A stretch of DNA of 64,000 nucleotides, taken from contig CBFIEM010000001.1 of NCBI GenBank assembly GCA_965661625.1, positions 1 through 64,000 of the forward strand, written 5' to 3'. This DNA comes from GCA-2705995 sp965661625. Its GTDB lineage: Bacteria > Bacteroidota > Bacteroidia > Flavobacteriales_G > Salibacteraceae. The position numbers and the translations under genes are program-made. Positions 1-7,332 of the stretch are shown one piece after another (positions within the stretch are counted from its first letter, which is position 1; every line of letters starts with the position of its first letter). Below the pieces are notes generated by a model. That model saw only the letters and a list, made by a program, of their open reading frames with translations, ran no database searches and was not told the origin of the DNA.

Positions 1-45
1 ATAACCTAATCCTATAACTGCTACTTTAGCTTCTTTTAAATCCAT
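1..45 (-). CDS. Nucleotide-sugar dehydrogenase, N-terminal fragment (runs off the window)
   Basis: Only the first 15 codons are present, beginning at an ATG at 45 and running off the left edge. They read MDLKEAKVAVIGLGY, the start of a Rossmann fold with the first glycines of a GxGxxG dinucleotide-binding loop. This N-terminus is typical of the UDP-N-acetyl-hexosamine / UDP-glucose dehydrogenase family (TviB/WbpA-like) that makes uronic-acid nucleotide sugars for surface polysaccharides. It sits 25 bases after a NusG-like gene in a polysaccharide operon, which fits. The family call rests on very little sequence and on context. Confidence 0.6.
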   Translation of the reverse strand, partial: MDLKEAKVAVIGLGY

Positions 46-70
46 CTTAAATAGAATAGTAAGACTACCG

Positions 71-583
71 CTAAACGGTTGTTTTATTGATTAATTTCCG
101 CACTGCTGCTCCATCTAGCTTTGCCTGTAACTGCATGCCTATAGTTTTCAGCTGCACAATAACTTTTTTGCCTGATACATCTAAAAGCACACCTTCTTCA
201 TTTGCGAGGGGTCCTGTTTCTATACGCACAGCATCCCCTTTTTGCAAGTTAAGGGTGCGTACATTTACCGTTTCAAATTCGCCCAGCATGGCCTTCATAG
301 CACTTATTTCAACGTTGCGAATAACTGCAGGTCGGCCTTGCCAAAAGACGAACCTCGAAATGCTCGGATCATTTAACACCTCATCGCGCTGCTGCTCGTA
401 GTTGGATAATTGAATAAAAACGTATGAGCTTATTAATGGGCGAATCACTTTCTTTTTGCGATCACTCCATTGACGCATGGTCACTTCCGCTGGGCAATAA
501 GCAGAAATTCCACTCCGCTCGAGTCGTTCAACAACTTTGAGCTCATGCTTAGATTTCGTGTATATGGCAAACCAAGATTCCAT
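71..583 (-). CDS. UpxY/RfaH-type NusG paralogue, transcription antiterminator
   Basis: A 170-residue protein with an N-terminal NGN domain (starts MESWFAIYTKSKHE, then SGISAYCPAEV and PLISSYVFIQL) and a C-terminal KOW-like segment (KGDAVRIETGPLANEEGVL). This is the architecture of specialised NusG paralogues such as UpxY of Bacteroides, which load on RNA polymerase and let it read through long polysaccharide operons. The start codon overlaps the pseI stop (TAATG). Such genes are usually first in the operon. Here it follows the pse genes and precedes a sugar dehydrogenase, so it may act on a second, downstream block of genes. The family assignment is good; the target operon is inferred. Confidence 0.88.
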   Translation of the reverse strand: MESWFAIYTKSKHELKVVERLERSGISAYCPAEVTMRQWSDRKKKVIRPLISSYVFIQLSNYEQQRDEVLNDPSISRFVFWQGRPAVIRNVEISAMKAMLGEFETVNVRTLNLQKGDAVRIETGPLANEEGVLLDVSGKKVIVQLKTIGMQLQAKLDGAAVRKLINKTTV

Positions 584-1638
584 TAAGCTTCGGGATTAAA
601 CCCTTCAATGTGATTGGGTGCTAAACGATCCCCGAATTCTAAGTCTGCTGTTGCTTTTTTTCCGATCACCGCATCATAATACCTCGGAGGAAGTCCAAAA
701 CCCGGACGAACACTGCGTAGATGGGCTTGCGTGAATACTTCACCAGCTTGAATGGATTCGGTGATGTAGAGCGACCGCGAAAATGCTTTGCCTGCCTGCT
801 GCTTTTCCGTCAGGACAAAATCAACATTACCAACCGCAAGCTCTGCTTCACGCACTGCTTTTACCATCGCCCCAAATTCGTCCTCGTTCATGGAGAATGA
901 GGCGTCTGGGCCACCAATGGAGCGGTCTAAAATGAAGTGTTTCTCTATAATTTTTGCCCCGAGTGTTGCGGCAACTATAGGAACCGTACTACCCATGGTG
1001 TGATCTGAAAGTCCGGGGATTACATCGAACTGCTTAGCAAACTCAGGTATCATAGCCATGTTAGCCTCTTCGATAGGTGCGGGATAGCTAGACGTACATT
1101 TCAATAAGGCAATGTTATTATTTCCAACAGCACGACATGCATCTAGCGCCAGCTCAATGTCGGCACGTTCCGCAATACCCGTAGACAAAATGATAGGTTT
1201 GCCCTTGGATGCTGTGTATTTAATCAGTGGGATATCTGTAATCTCAAATGAAGCAATTTTATAGGCAGGGGCATCCAATGATTCCAGCAGATCTACAGCA
1301 GTGGGATCAAAAGGTGAAGAAAAGCACGCTAAACCAGCTTTTGCTGCCTCAGCAAAAATTTCCTTGTGCCATTCCCATGGCGTGTAGGCCTCCTGGTATA
1401 GGCTGTGTAAATTTCTGCCTTCCCAAATCGTTCCTTTGATGACAAAGTCTGGTTTGTCTGAGTTGAGCGTGATTGTATCTGCCGTGTAGGTTTGCAGCTT
1501 TATAGCATCGGCACCAGCTCGTTTTGCAGCACGTACGGTCTCAAGGGCAGTTTCTAGACTTCCGTTGTGGTTAGCTGACAATTCAGCAATGATAAAAACG
1601 CCAGATGACGCATTGATATCGTGCTTTCCTATTTTCAC
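583..1638 (-). CDS. pseI: Pseudaminic acid synthase (NeuB/PseI family)
   Basis: A 351-residue enzyme that condenses a 2,4-diacetamido-trideoxy hexose with phosphoenolpyruvate to give a nonulosonic acid. The N-terminal NeuB TIM barrel shows FIIAELSANHNGS, DAIKLQTYTADT, CFSSPFDPTAVDLL and EKHFILDRSIGGPDASFS. The C-terminal SAF (antifreeze-like) domain covers roughly residues 285-345 (RSLYITESIQAGEVFT...RPGFGLPPRYYDAVIG). The motifs favour PseI over sialic acid NeuB, and the flanking pseB, pseC and pseF agree. It overlaps the upstream acetyltransferase gene by 4 bases and the downstream NusG gene by 1 base, so it is co-transcribed. Confidence 0.92.
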   Translation of the reverse strand: MKIGKHDINASSGVFIIAELSANHNGSLETALETVRAAKRAGADAIKLQTYTADTITLNSDKPDFVIKGTIWEGRNLHSLYQEAYTPWEWHKEIFAEAAKAGLACFSSPFDPTAVDLLESLDAPAYKIASFEITDIPLIKYTASKGKPIILSTGIAERADIELALDACRAVGNNNIALLKCTSSYPAPIEEANMAMIPEFAKQFDVIPGLSDHTMGSTVPIVAATLGAKIIEKHFILDRSIGGPDASFSMNEDEFGAMVKAVREAELAVGNVDFVLTEKQQAGKAFSRSLYITESIQAGEVFTQAHLRSVRPGFGLPPRYYDAVIGKKATADLEFGDRLAPNHIEGFNPEA

Positions 1639-2639
1639 GCAAGGGTAAGTTGATAGGTTATCAGTTGATCGGACTGTTCAGCAACTGTAAAACCCAAATT
1701 TTCAAAAATACGAATGGATGCGGTGTTAGCTGGTTTTACTTGGCCCAGCAACCTGTTGGCTGCGTTTGACGTTCGCGCAACACTGATTCCTGCCTCAAGC
1801 AGTAACTTCCCCAACCCTTTGCCATGAAATTTCGGGTCTAAAAGGTAACTGATGAGGGCATCTTTATTATCGGTATGATTTAAACGAAATGTTCCAACTT
1901 GCTGTCCGCGATATTCTGCCATGTAATAAGCAATATCAGGACTATCAAGCTGCGTTTTGAACCACTGTTTGTGTTCATCTGACGAGATGGGCTTTTGGTT
2001 AAGCGCATAACGGCGCACGCGTTCATCGGTAGCCCAGTTAAGGGTAGTCTGCTCATCTGATTGTTCCATGTTGCGCAAGGTGAGCGGGCGATTCCATTTG
2101 GTATGGATAACCACATCCTTAAATGTGCCTTCAAAAAAACAATGCTCTTTTAATGTAGCCTCTCGCAGGTACCCAACTCCCTCCATAGCTGCATACAAGT
2201 GCGGGCGCAGATCAAATGCATACGTAAATATCTTGTGCAAGTTGAGCACGCTAAATGCTACCTCTTCAATTAGCCCCAAGTAACGTTGCCAATGCTCCTG
2301 AAAACCCGATTTTTCGAGTTGGGTATTCATAATGAATGAGATTTCAGCGTATTGATCAACCCAATTGATATGTACCAGTCCGCCATAGCCAATGCATGTG
2401 TCATGGTGGAGGTATGAGAAAAGCAGTTGTGCTGGGTGATCTTGTTGAAATAGCTTGTGAACCACCGTATCAAAATACAGGTCTTGGTCGCTGACGTTGA
2501 GCTCTTTAGCCTGACGCAAGTGGTACATCTGCTCATTACGCCACACGCGAATAGCTTCCCGATCTTCATTACGAATTGGGACAATGGAATAGTCTCCATC
2601 GGTAAAAACTTGCTTAGTGAGTGGCTTGTAAGTTCGCAT
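1635..2639 (-). CDS. Double GNAT acetyltransferase of the pseudaminic acid cluster (PseH-like)
   Basis: A 334-residue protein made of two GNAT-type acyl-transferase domains. The first (about residues 15-180) has DGDYSIVPIRNEDREAIRVW and ISFIMNTQLEKSGFQ. The second (about 185-330) has TLRNMEQSDEQTTLNWATD, an acetyl-CoA loop like GKGLGKLLLE and the closing NTASIRIFENLGF. PseH N-acetylates UDP-4-amino-4,6-dideoxy-AltNAc, and the second domain is the better PseH candidate. What the first domain acetylates, or whether it is catalytic, is not known. The start overlaps the end of pseF by 26 bases. No PseG-type hydrolase domain is seen in it. A fusion of PseH with an O- or N-acetyl tailoring enzyme is one possibility. 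Confidence 0.82.
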   Translation of the reverse strand: MRTYKPLTKQVFTDGDYSIVPIRNEDREAIRVWRNEQMYHLRQAKELNVSDQDLYFDTVVHKLFQQDHPAQLLFSYLHHDTCIGYGGLVHINWVDQYAEISFIMNTQLEKSGFQEHWQRYLGLIEEVAFSVLNLHKIFTYAFDLRPHLYAAMEGVGYLREATLKEHCFFEGTFKDVVIHTKWNRPLTLRNMEQSDEQTTLNWATDERVRRYALNQKPISSDEHKQWFKTQLDSPDIAYYMAEYRGQQVGTFRLNHTDNKDALISYLLDPKFHGKGLGKLLLEAGISVARTSNAANRLLGQVKPANTASIRIFENLGFTVAEQSDQLITYQLTLA

Positions 2640-3297
2640 ATTTTAATTCGGCAATCGCCCAATCGGCGGGTGTGTCGATATCTTGAACTTCTAAATTTGA
2701 CAAAACAAGGGACCCCGTTTTATCGCTTATTATTCCATGTGTTAATGCTGATGGTAAAAACCAATACCATTGACCAGCATCGTGGTAAACTTCAGACAAG
2801 TCCTGAGACCGCGTTTGTGCATATTCCGGCCACTGGAACGAAACACCTCCAGATGGCGAACGTTTGAGCCCCCTCCAAACCGGATATGAAAAAGGTACTA
2901 CAGGCATAACCGACTCATGGTTGCTTAAAAGCTCCTTCCCCTCTGCCAGTCGCTCAGTGGTGATAAACGGGGCTGTGGGATAGATGCAACACATGGCATC
3001 GAATTGCTGGTTGCGCTCTTTGTATTGAGTTACAACTTCTTGTAGCACTGCCGTTGTTGTTGCAAAATCGGTTGAAGTTTCAGCGCTGCGCATAAAAGGA
3101 ACTTGAGCACCATGGGCTTGCGCAATTTCTGAAATTTCCGCATCGTCTGTGGAAACCATTACTTCATCAAACAATCCTGAGCGTAATGCTACATCGATGG
3201 AATATGCAATGATTGGCTTTCCATGGAACGATTTCATGTTTTTTCGAGGGATGCGTTTGCTTCCTCCACGAGCAGGTATGATGCACAGTGTTTTCAG
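2614..3297 (-). CDS. pseF: Pseudaminic acid cytidylyltransferase; probable CTG start
   Basis: CMP-sugar synthetase that activates pseudaminic acid with CTP. The first ATG (3237) would remove the conserved nucleotide-binding N-terminus, because the codons just upstream, in frame, read KTLCIIPARGGSKRIPRKN. That P-loop-like motif is essential in this family. The frame is open only back to a stop at 3307-3309, and the best start in that space is CTG at 3297, just 3 bases beyond the end of pseC, giving 227 residues. Other family marks are SFHGKPIIAYSIDVAL, MVSTDDAEI and the closing DIDTPADWAIAELKY. Translational coupling to pseC would explain use of a weak start codon. The start is inferred; the product is well supported. 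Confidence 0.87.
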   Translation of the reverse strand: MKTLCIIPARGGSKRIPRKNMKSFHGKPIIAYSIDVALRSGLFDEVMVSTDDAEISEIAQAHGAQVPFMRSAETSTDFATTTAVLQEVVTQYKERNQQFDAMCCIYPTAPFITTERLAEGKELLSNHESVMPVVPFSYPVWRGLKRSPSGGVSFQWPEYAQTRSQDLSEVYHDAGQWYWFLPSALTHGIISDKTGSLVLSNLEVQDIDTPADWAIAELKYANLQATH

Positions 3298-3299
3298 TA

Positions 3300-4532
3300 C
3301 TAAGCCTTATAAAAATTATGGATGAGTGAAATAACGCGCTCTTGTTCGTCTGGTTTTAGTGTAGGGAACATGGGCAAACTAATGCAGTTCCTATAATATG
3401 CTTCTGCAATCGGTAAATCACCTTCCTTCCAGCCTTGTTGCTTGTAATATGGCATTAAATGGCAAGGGATATAATGAATTTGAGCGTAAACACCTTGGTT
3501 TCGAAGTTCATGGTACAAACCCAACCTATTCTCTACCTCCAGAACATATAAGTGATATGCATGACCTGAAATACTCCCAGATTGACCCTTAACATAGGGC
3601 TGATCCTTAAACGCTTCACTATAAACCGTTGCTATTTCTCTTCGCCTCTTAACCCCTTCATTGGCCCGAGACAATTGACTTACTCCAAGTGCAGCTTGGA
3701 AGTCGGTAATTCTGTAGTTAAACCCTAACGCTTGCATTTCCATGTACCAAGGCGGATAAATGCCTTGTTGGTGTTCGGTTTGTCCGGAAGCAAATTCAGC
3801 TGTATTGAGAAAGCGATCTTCATCGCGAGTGATTCCATGCGTTCGCAACTCCAGGAGGCGTTTATACAATCCCTCATCATTGGTAGTAATCATTCCACCT
3901 TCGCCTGTTGCGATGTGTTTCACAGGGTGAAATGAAAAGATCGCCAAGTCTGCATATGTTCCAGATCCAGCCGCAACATGCTCCCCTGCAATATTTGTAA
4001 AGTATGCACCCGGTGCATGACAAGCATCTTCAATGATCCAGCAACCAAACGCATCTGCCAAATGCCTAAAAGCCTCCATGTCCACCGATCTTCCTGCGAA
4101 ATCCACTGGTATTATTCCTGCATAAGTTCCTTTTGGAGATGCTTCCAGCAATGCCCTAACCGAATTGATATCCAGCAAGTACGTATCGGGGTCGATATCG
4201 CCAAAAACAACTTCACCGCCACAATACCGAACACAGTTAGCACTGGCTGCGAATGTAATTGGGGTGGTAATTACTTTTTGACCTTTTTCAACATTTAACC
4301 CTAAAGCACATAAATGAAGCGCCGCTGTTCCATTACTCACTGCAACTGCGTACTTACTTCCAACATACGCTGCGAACTTAGACTCAAACTCGATAATGCG
4401 AGGCCCTTGAGTCAAAAAATCAGCATGCAGCGCATCAACAACTGCATCAATATCAGACTGAGTGATGTGCTGCCTTCCATACGGAATGGCTGAGTTAGCT
4501 GTGTTGTTCGATGTATGCTGATTCTTGCTCAT
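3300..4532 (-). CDS. pseC: UDP-4-amino-4,6-dideoxy-N-acetyl-beta-L-altrosamine transaminase
   Basis: A 410-residue PLP-dependent aminotransferase of the DegT/DnrJ/EryC1 family, second step of pseudaminic acid synthesis. Visible marks are the substrate/phosphate loop SNGTAALHL near residue 66, the PLP-stacking PITFAASANCVRYCGG near 91, the PLP-nitrogen Asp in IIEDACHAPGA (Asp169), and the Schiff-base lysine in FSFHPVKHIATGEGG (Lys205). Length matches the family. It follows pseB by 42 bases and ends next to pseF. Similar transaminases serve other amino sugars, but the pse neighbours make PseC the best reading. Confidence 0.92.
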   Translation of the reverse strand: MSKNQHTSNNTANSAIPYGRQHITQSDIDAVVDALHADFLTQGPRIIEFESKFAAYVGSKYAVAVSNGTAALHLCALGLNVEKGQKVITTPITFAASANCVRYCGGEVVFGDIDPDTYLLDINSVRALLEASPKGTYAGIIPVDFAGRSVDMEAFRHLADAFGCWIIEDACHAPGAYFTNIAGEHVAAGSGTYADLAIFSFHPVKHIATGEGGMITTNDEGLYKRLLELRTHGITRDEDRFLNTAEFASGQTEHQQGIYPPWYMEMQALGFNYRITDFQAALGVSQLSRANEGVKRRREIATVYSEAFKDQPYVKGQSGSISGHAYHLYVLEVENRLGLYHELRNQGVYAQIHYIPCHLMPYYKQQGWKEGDLPIAEAYYRNCISLPMFPTLKPDEQERVISLIHNFYKA

Positions 4533-4574
4533 GTTCGTTTAAAGGTGCTACTTATTGAAATGTATGGAACACTT

Positions 4575-5594
4575 CTAACTGTTGGCTGTAAAGCTGGGGT
4601 CAACGTGCTCTACAATCAGGTTACGAAGACCCTCTATAGTTTCCCAGTCCTCATTGTCTCCTGAGTTATACTTAAATCCTTGAGCAACCCGTTTTGCATT
4701 AAAATGATCTACAAAATCATCTAGTTTCCATTTATGGGTTGCAGGTAAAATCGTATAATATTTACCCAGATCCCAAGTGTAAAAAGAGTCGGAGTCTGTA
4801 ATCATTTCTTCGTGAATTTTCTCACCTGGCCGAATTCCAACAATTGGCTTCTCACATTCTGGACCAATTGCTTCAGCTACATCGGTTATTTTGTAAGAAG
4901 GTATTTTCGGAACAAAAATCTCACCTCCCCAAGCATTTTCCAGCGCATGCATTACCATGTCAACTCCACCTTGGAGTGAAATGTTAAAGCGTGTCATGGT
5001 AGGATCTGTGATTGGAAGCACACCCTCTTTGCGTTTCTTCAGAAAGAAGGGGATTACAGAACCGTTTGAGCCCATAACATTTCCATAGCGAACTACTGAA
5101 AATTTAATCGGATTCCACCCTCTGATGTTATTCGCTGCAACAAATAATTTATCCGAAGCCAGCTTCGTCGCACCATATAAGTTCACCGGAGCTGCGGCTT
5201 TATCAGTTGAAAGCGCAACAACGCGTTCAACGCTAGTCTCTAAACAAGCATTGATGATATTTTCGGCACCCATGATATTCGTTTTAACGCATTCCATTGG
5301 GTTATACTCTGCTATAGGCACATGTTTCATTGCCGCGGCGTGAATAACATAATCTATTCCATTCAATGCTCGCTTTATCCGATCATAATCACGCACGTCA
5401 CCTATAAAAAAGCGAACAAAAGGATATTTCTCAGCGGGGAACTCCTGAGCCATTTCGAATTGCTTTTGTTCGTCGCGCGAAAAGATCACCAAACGCTTGA
5501 CATCAGGGTAATTCGTTAAAATATGTTTGGTCAGTGCCTTACCTAGGGAACCTGTTCCTCCGGTAATCAGTATGGATTTATCGTTTAATTTCAC
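4575..5594 (-). CDS. pseB: UDP-N-acetylglucosamine 4,6-dehydratase (inverting)
   Basis: A 339-residue short-chain dehydrogenase/reductase, first enzyme of the pseudaminic acid pathway, converting UDP-GlcNAc to the 4-keto-L-arabino-hexose by dehydration and C5 inversion. It shows the NADP loop ITGGTGSLGKA (residues 10-20), STDKA near 129-133 in place of the usual SDR Ser-Thr, and the catalytic YGATK pair Tyr140/Lys144. The tail SDSFYTWDLGKYYTILP is typical of PseB/FlaA1. The gene lies 28 bases downstream of a wHTH regulator gene and heads the biosynthetic part of the operon. Confidence 0.94.
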   Translation of the reverse strand: MKLNDKSILITGGTGSLGKALTKHILTNYPDVKRLVIFSRDEQKQFEMAQEFPAEKYPFVRFFIGDVRDYDRIKRALNGIDYVIHAAAMKHVPIAEYNPMECVKTNIMGAENIINACLETSVERVVALSTDKAAAPVNLYGATKLASDKLFVAANNIRGWNPIKFSVVRYGNVMGSNGSVIPFFLKKRKEGVLPITDPTMTRFNISLQGGVDMVMHALENAWGGEIFVPKIPSYKITDVAEAIGPECEKPIVGIRPGEKIHEEMITDSDSFYTWDLGKYYTILPATHKWKLDDFVDHFNAKRVAQGFKYNSGDNEDWETIEGLRNLIVEHVDPSFTANS

Positions 5595-5622
5595 AGCACG
5601 GTAATTTCGAGTTTATCTGTAT

Positions 5623-6162
5623 CTATTCTGCTATTGCACCTTCATCCCACACCAGTAGAAATGATGCTTTATCAAAGGTGCGTTGAGCTGCTTCTTGCTC
5701 AGTATATATGAGGTACCTAATTTTTCGTTCGGCGATTGCCTCAGCTTTATCAATTAACTCTACCAAGTAGGTTGTGTCTGGGTTACCCACAAACACCAAG
5801 TCAATAACGTCGCTATTCATCCCTTGTGCTAAGTCTCCTGAGAGGTACACTTGCTTCAAATCTCCCAATCGACTTACAACTGTTTCAATCAATTGATCCA
5901 ATCCAAAATGCTTCATTACAATGGACCGCAACTCCTTAAACAACGGGTGAGCGATGTTGGCTTTAAACAGCTTCCGGTTTCCTTTACTAAAAGAGCGCAG
6001 CATTCCTGCATCCTCAAATCGGTTTAACTCCAACCGAATGGCATTGGTGCTTTCGCCAAATTCCGCTTCAAGGCCACGCAAATAGGCACTGGATTCGGGA
6101 TTCAGGAAGAATTTTTGAAGGATTTTAACCCTCGTTTTAGAACTAATTAAACTCTCTAGCAC
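5623..6162 (-). CDS. Winged-helix regulator with a nucleotidyltransferase-like C-terminal half
   Basis: A 179-residue protein starting at GTG (6162). Residues 1-75 form an ArsR/MarR-like winged helix (TRVKILQKFFLNPESSAYLR, then AIRLELNRFEDAGML). The C-terminal half (LKQVYLSGDLAQGMNSDVID, LVFVG) resembles a minimal nucleotidyltransferase fold with a degenerate GS..D motif, so catalysis is doubtful. Such proteins commonly open capsule or O-antigen operons in Bacteroidota. Being the first gene after a good promoter, it is a likely local regulator of the pse operon. The role is inferred from position. Confidence 0.78.
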   Translation of the reverse strand: MLESLISSKTRVKILQKFFLNPESSAYLRGLEAEFGESTNAIRLELNRFEDAGMLRSFSKGNRKLFKANIAHPLFKELRSIVMKHFGLDQLIETVVSRLGDLKQVYLSGDLAQGMNSDVIDLVFVGNPDTTYLVELIDKAEAIAERKIRYLIYTEQEAAQRTFDKASFLLVWDEGAIAE

Positions 6163-6227
6163 TAGTAATTAACTTGCTGTATATGTGGTTGTTACGTATT
6201 TTTGAGGGGCGTTTGTTGTAAGGCAAA

Positions 6228-6246
6228 GCCCCGTGAGTCACAGGGC
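6228..6246 (-). promoter_or_regulatory. Hairpin in the leader of the polysaccharide operon
   Basis: GCCC-c-GTG and CAC-a-GGGC pair around a three-base loop, about 65 bases upstream of the GTG start of the first gene and some 15-30 bases into the predicted transcript. It has no T-run, so it is not a simple terminator. It may be a pause or antitermination signal, given the NusG paralogue in this operon. Confidence 0.35.
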
Positions 6247-6265
6247 GCAATCACATTTCGAGTAA

Positions 6266-6296
6266 CAAAACTACTCAAACTTGGCAAGTACCAAAA
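6266..6296 (-). promoter_or_regulatory. Promoter of the pse operon (Bacteroidota type)
   Basis: On the minus strand TTTG (6292-6295) is followed after 18 bases by TAGTTTTG (6266-6273), matching the Bacteroidota sigma-ABfr consensus TTTG ... TAnnTTTG with normal spacing. Transcription would start near 6260, leaving a leader of about 98 bases before the GTG at 6162. Confidence 0.6.
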
Positions 6297-6350
6297 TAAT
6301 CTCGTGAGAAATTCATGTTATCAAAACGTAAACTTACAGGGTTTAAAAAA

Positions 6351-6374
6351 AGCTGCCACAATTAAGTGACAGCT
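6351..6374 (-). terminator. Rho-independent terminator
   Basis: AGCTGCCAC and GTGACAGCT form a 9-bp stem with one G-U pair and a 6-base loop. On the minus strand the stem is followed by a run of seven T. It would end transcripts coming from the small peptide gene at 6596-6745 and insulate the pse promoter. Confidence 0.65.
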
Positions 6375-6595
6375 CTTTTGGGTTCGCAAATCTATAGAAC
6401 AAAAACCTAAATCAGGGTGCGAACCGTTTCTTTAGCCGGTTCACAATCACCTTAATTCAAAATAATCCAACTTCAACTGTTTTCATCAACAGGTGGCTCG
6501 TTGGCGTGTGTAAGGTGGTTGTGAATATTAGCATGTACTGTTCAATGTATACGTAATCCCTATTTAAATGGTTTGTGTATGTAGGTTATTTCGTC

Positions 6596-6745
6596 CTAAC
6601 TTTTTGGGTGCGGTATACAGCCGTCATTTCCCAAATGCCCGTTCTGATTAAACCCATTTACAACTGGGTACTCTTGGGGCTCTGTAGCTGCCATTCCAGC
6701 ACAAACTAAAATTATTGCGATCAGGAGAAGGATAAGTCTTTTCAT
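6596..6745 (-). CDS. Possible small secreted peptide (49 residues)
   Basis: An ATG at 6745 opens a 49-codon frame ending in TAG. The first 19 residues read MKRLILLLIAIILVCAGMA, a textbook signal peptide with a likely cleavage before ATEPQEYP. The mature part would be about 30 residues, rich in Asn, Gly and Pro, with one Cys (GNDGCIPHPKS). A terminator lies about 220 bases downstream on the same strand. No family is recognised. It could be a chance frame, but the signal peptide quality and the otherwise empty region make a real gene plausible. Confidence 0.45.
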   Translation of the reverse strand: MKRLILLLIAIILVCAGMAATEPQEYPVVNGFNQNGHLGNDGCIPHPKS

Positions 6746-6974
6746 GGGGTTGTAGGGGTTATTCGGTTAATCGTATTTCAAAATAACACATATACTTTTA
6801 TGATATGGTGATTAGCCTTCATGCTGAATCAAGTTGATTGCATAGTTAAAACACTGCCCATCTGTATGTGATTTTTGCACTCAAGTTGGTAATCAGCTGG
6901 ATACCCTCATTCACATTCCTGCAGTAAACGCAAAAATTTGTACCTTAAATGGAACAACGAACACCACTTATGCC

Positions 6975-7325
6975 ATGCCTCATACCAGCAGATCTCCTAT
7001 CTACAAGGAAGCTGAGGAAGTCGCCAGTCTTCTTCAATTTCATTTACGAACATGCAATTTAGAGCGAACCATAAAGGTAGCAGATGCTATCCATGATGCC
7101 GCCGATGATTTACAACACTTCATTCTTAAGGCACTGCGCGCGCGTAATAAGGAGGAAGCATTGGAGTATGTACTCAAGTCCATTACCTCCCTAACATTGC
7201 TTGAAAACAGTTTGGAACATGCCTATGTAAAACATGTACTGACCCGACCTTTTGCCATGCAACAATGCATGAATATCCGTTATGAGTTAACAGACTGGAA
7301 GCACGCCCTTAAAAAGGAATTGTAA
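6975..7325 (+). CDS. Small all-helical protein, possibly a four-helix-bundle (S23-like) protein
   Basis: A 116-residue protein predicted to be almost entirely helical: IYKEAEEVASLLQFHLRTC, then TIKVADAIHDAADDLQHFIL, EEALEYVLKSITSLTLLENS, and a last helix NIRYELTDWKHALKKEL. The heptad-like pattern and length are like the four-helix-bundle proteins (23S rRNA intervening-sequence family) common in Bacteroidota, but the sequence match is not clear. It stands alone between a gene-poor stretch and a convergent LRR gene. The start at 6975 is the first ATG in this frame. Confidence 0.55.
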   Translation: MPHTSRSPIYKEAEEVASLLQFHLRTCNLERTIKVADAIHDAADDLQHFILKALRARNKEEALEYVLKSITSLTLLENSLEHAYVKHVLTRPFAMQQCMNIRYELTDWKHALKKEL

Positions 7326-7332
7326 TGCTTGT

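Larger units (their letters stand above)
6163..6595. other. Gene-free stretch: operon leader, inverted repeats and a terminator
   Basis: This 433-base stretch carries no convincing gene on either strand. It holds, from left to right, the untranslated leader of the pse operon with a hairpin at 6228-6246, the operon promoter at 6266-6296, a terminator hairpin at 6351-6374, and an inverted repeat GAACCG / CGGTTC at 6421-6442. The remainder shows no recognisable structure. Confidence 0.6.

Noticed and set aside
3237..3239. ATG at 3237 as the pseF start
   Set aside because: It would delete the conserved nucleotide-binding motif that is intact just upstream in the same frame.
5623..6162. Toxin-antitoxin type nucleotidyltransferase (MNT-like)
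   Set aside because: The winged-helix N-terminus, the degenerate GS..D motif and the absence of a HEPN partner speak for a regulator of the polysaccharide operon instead.
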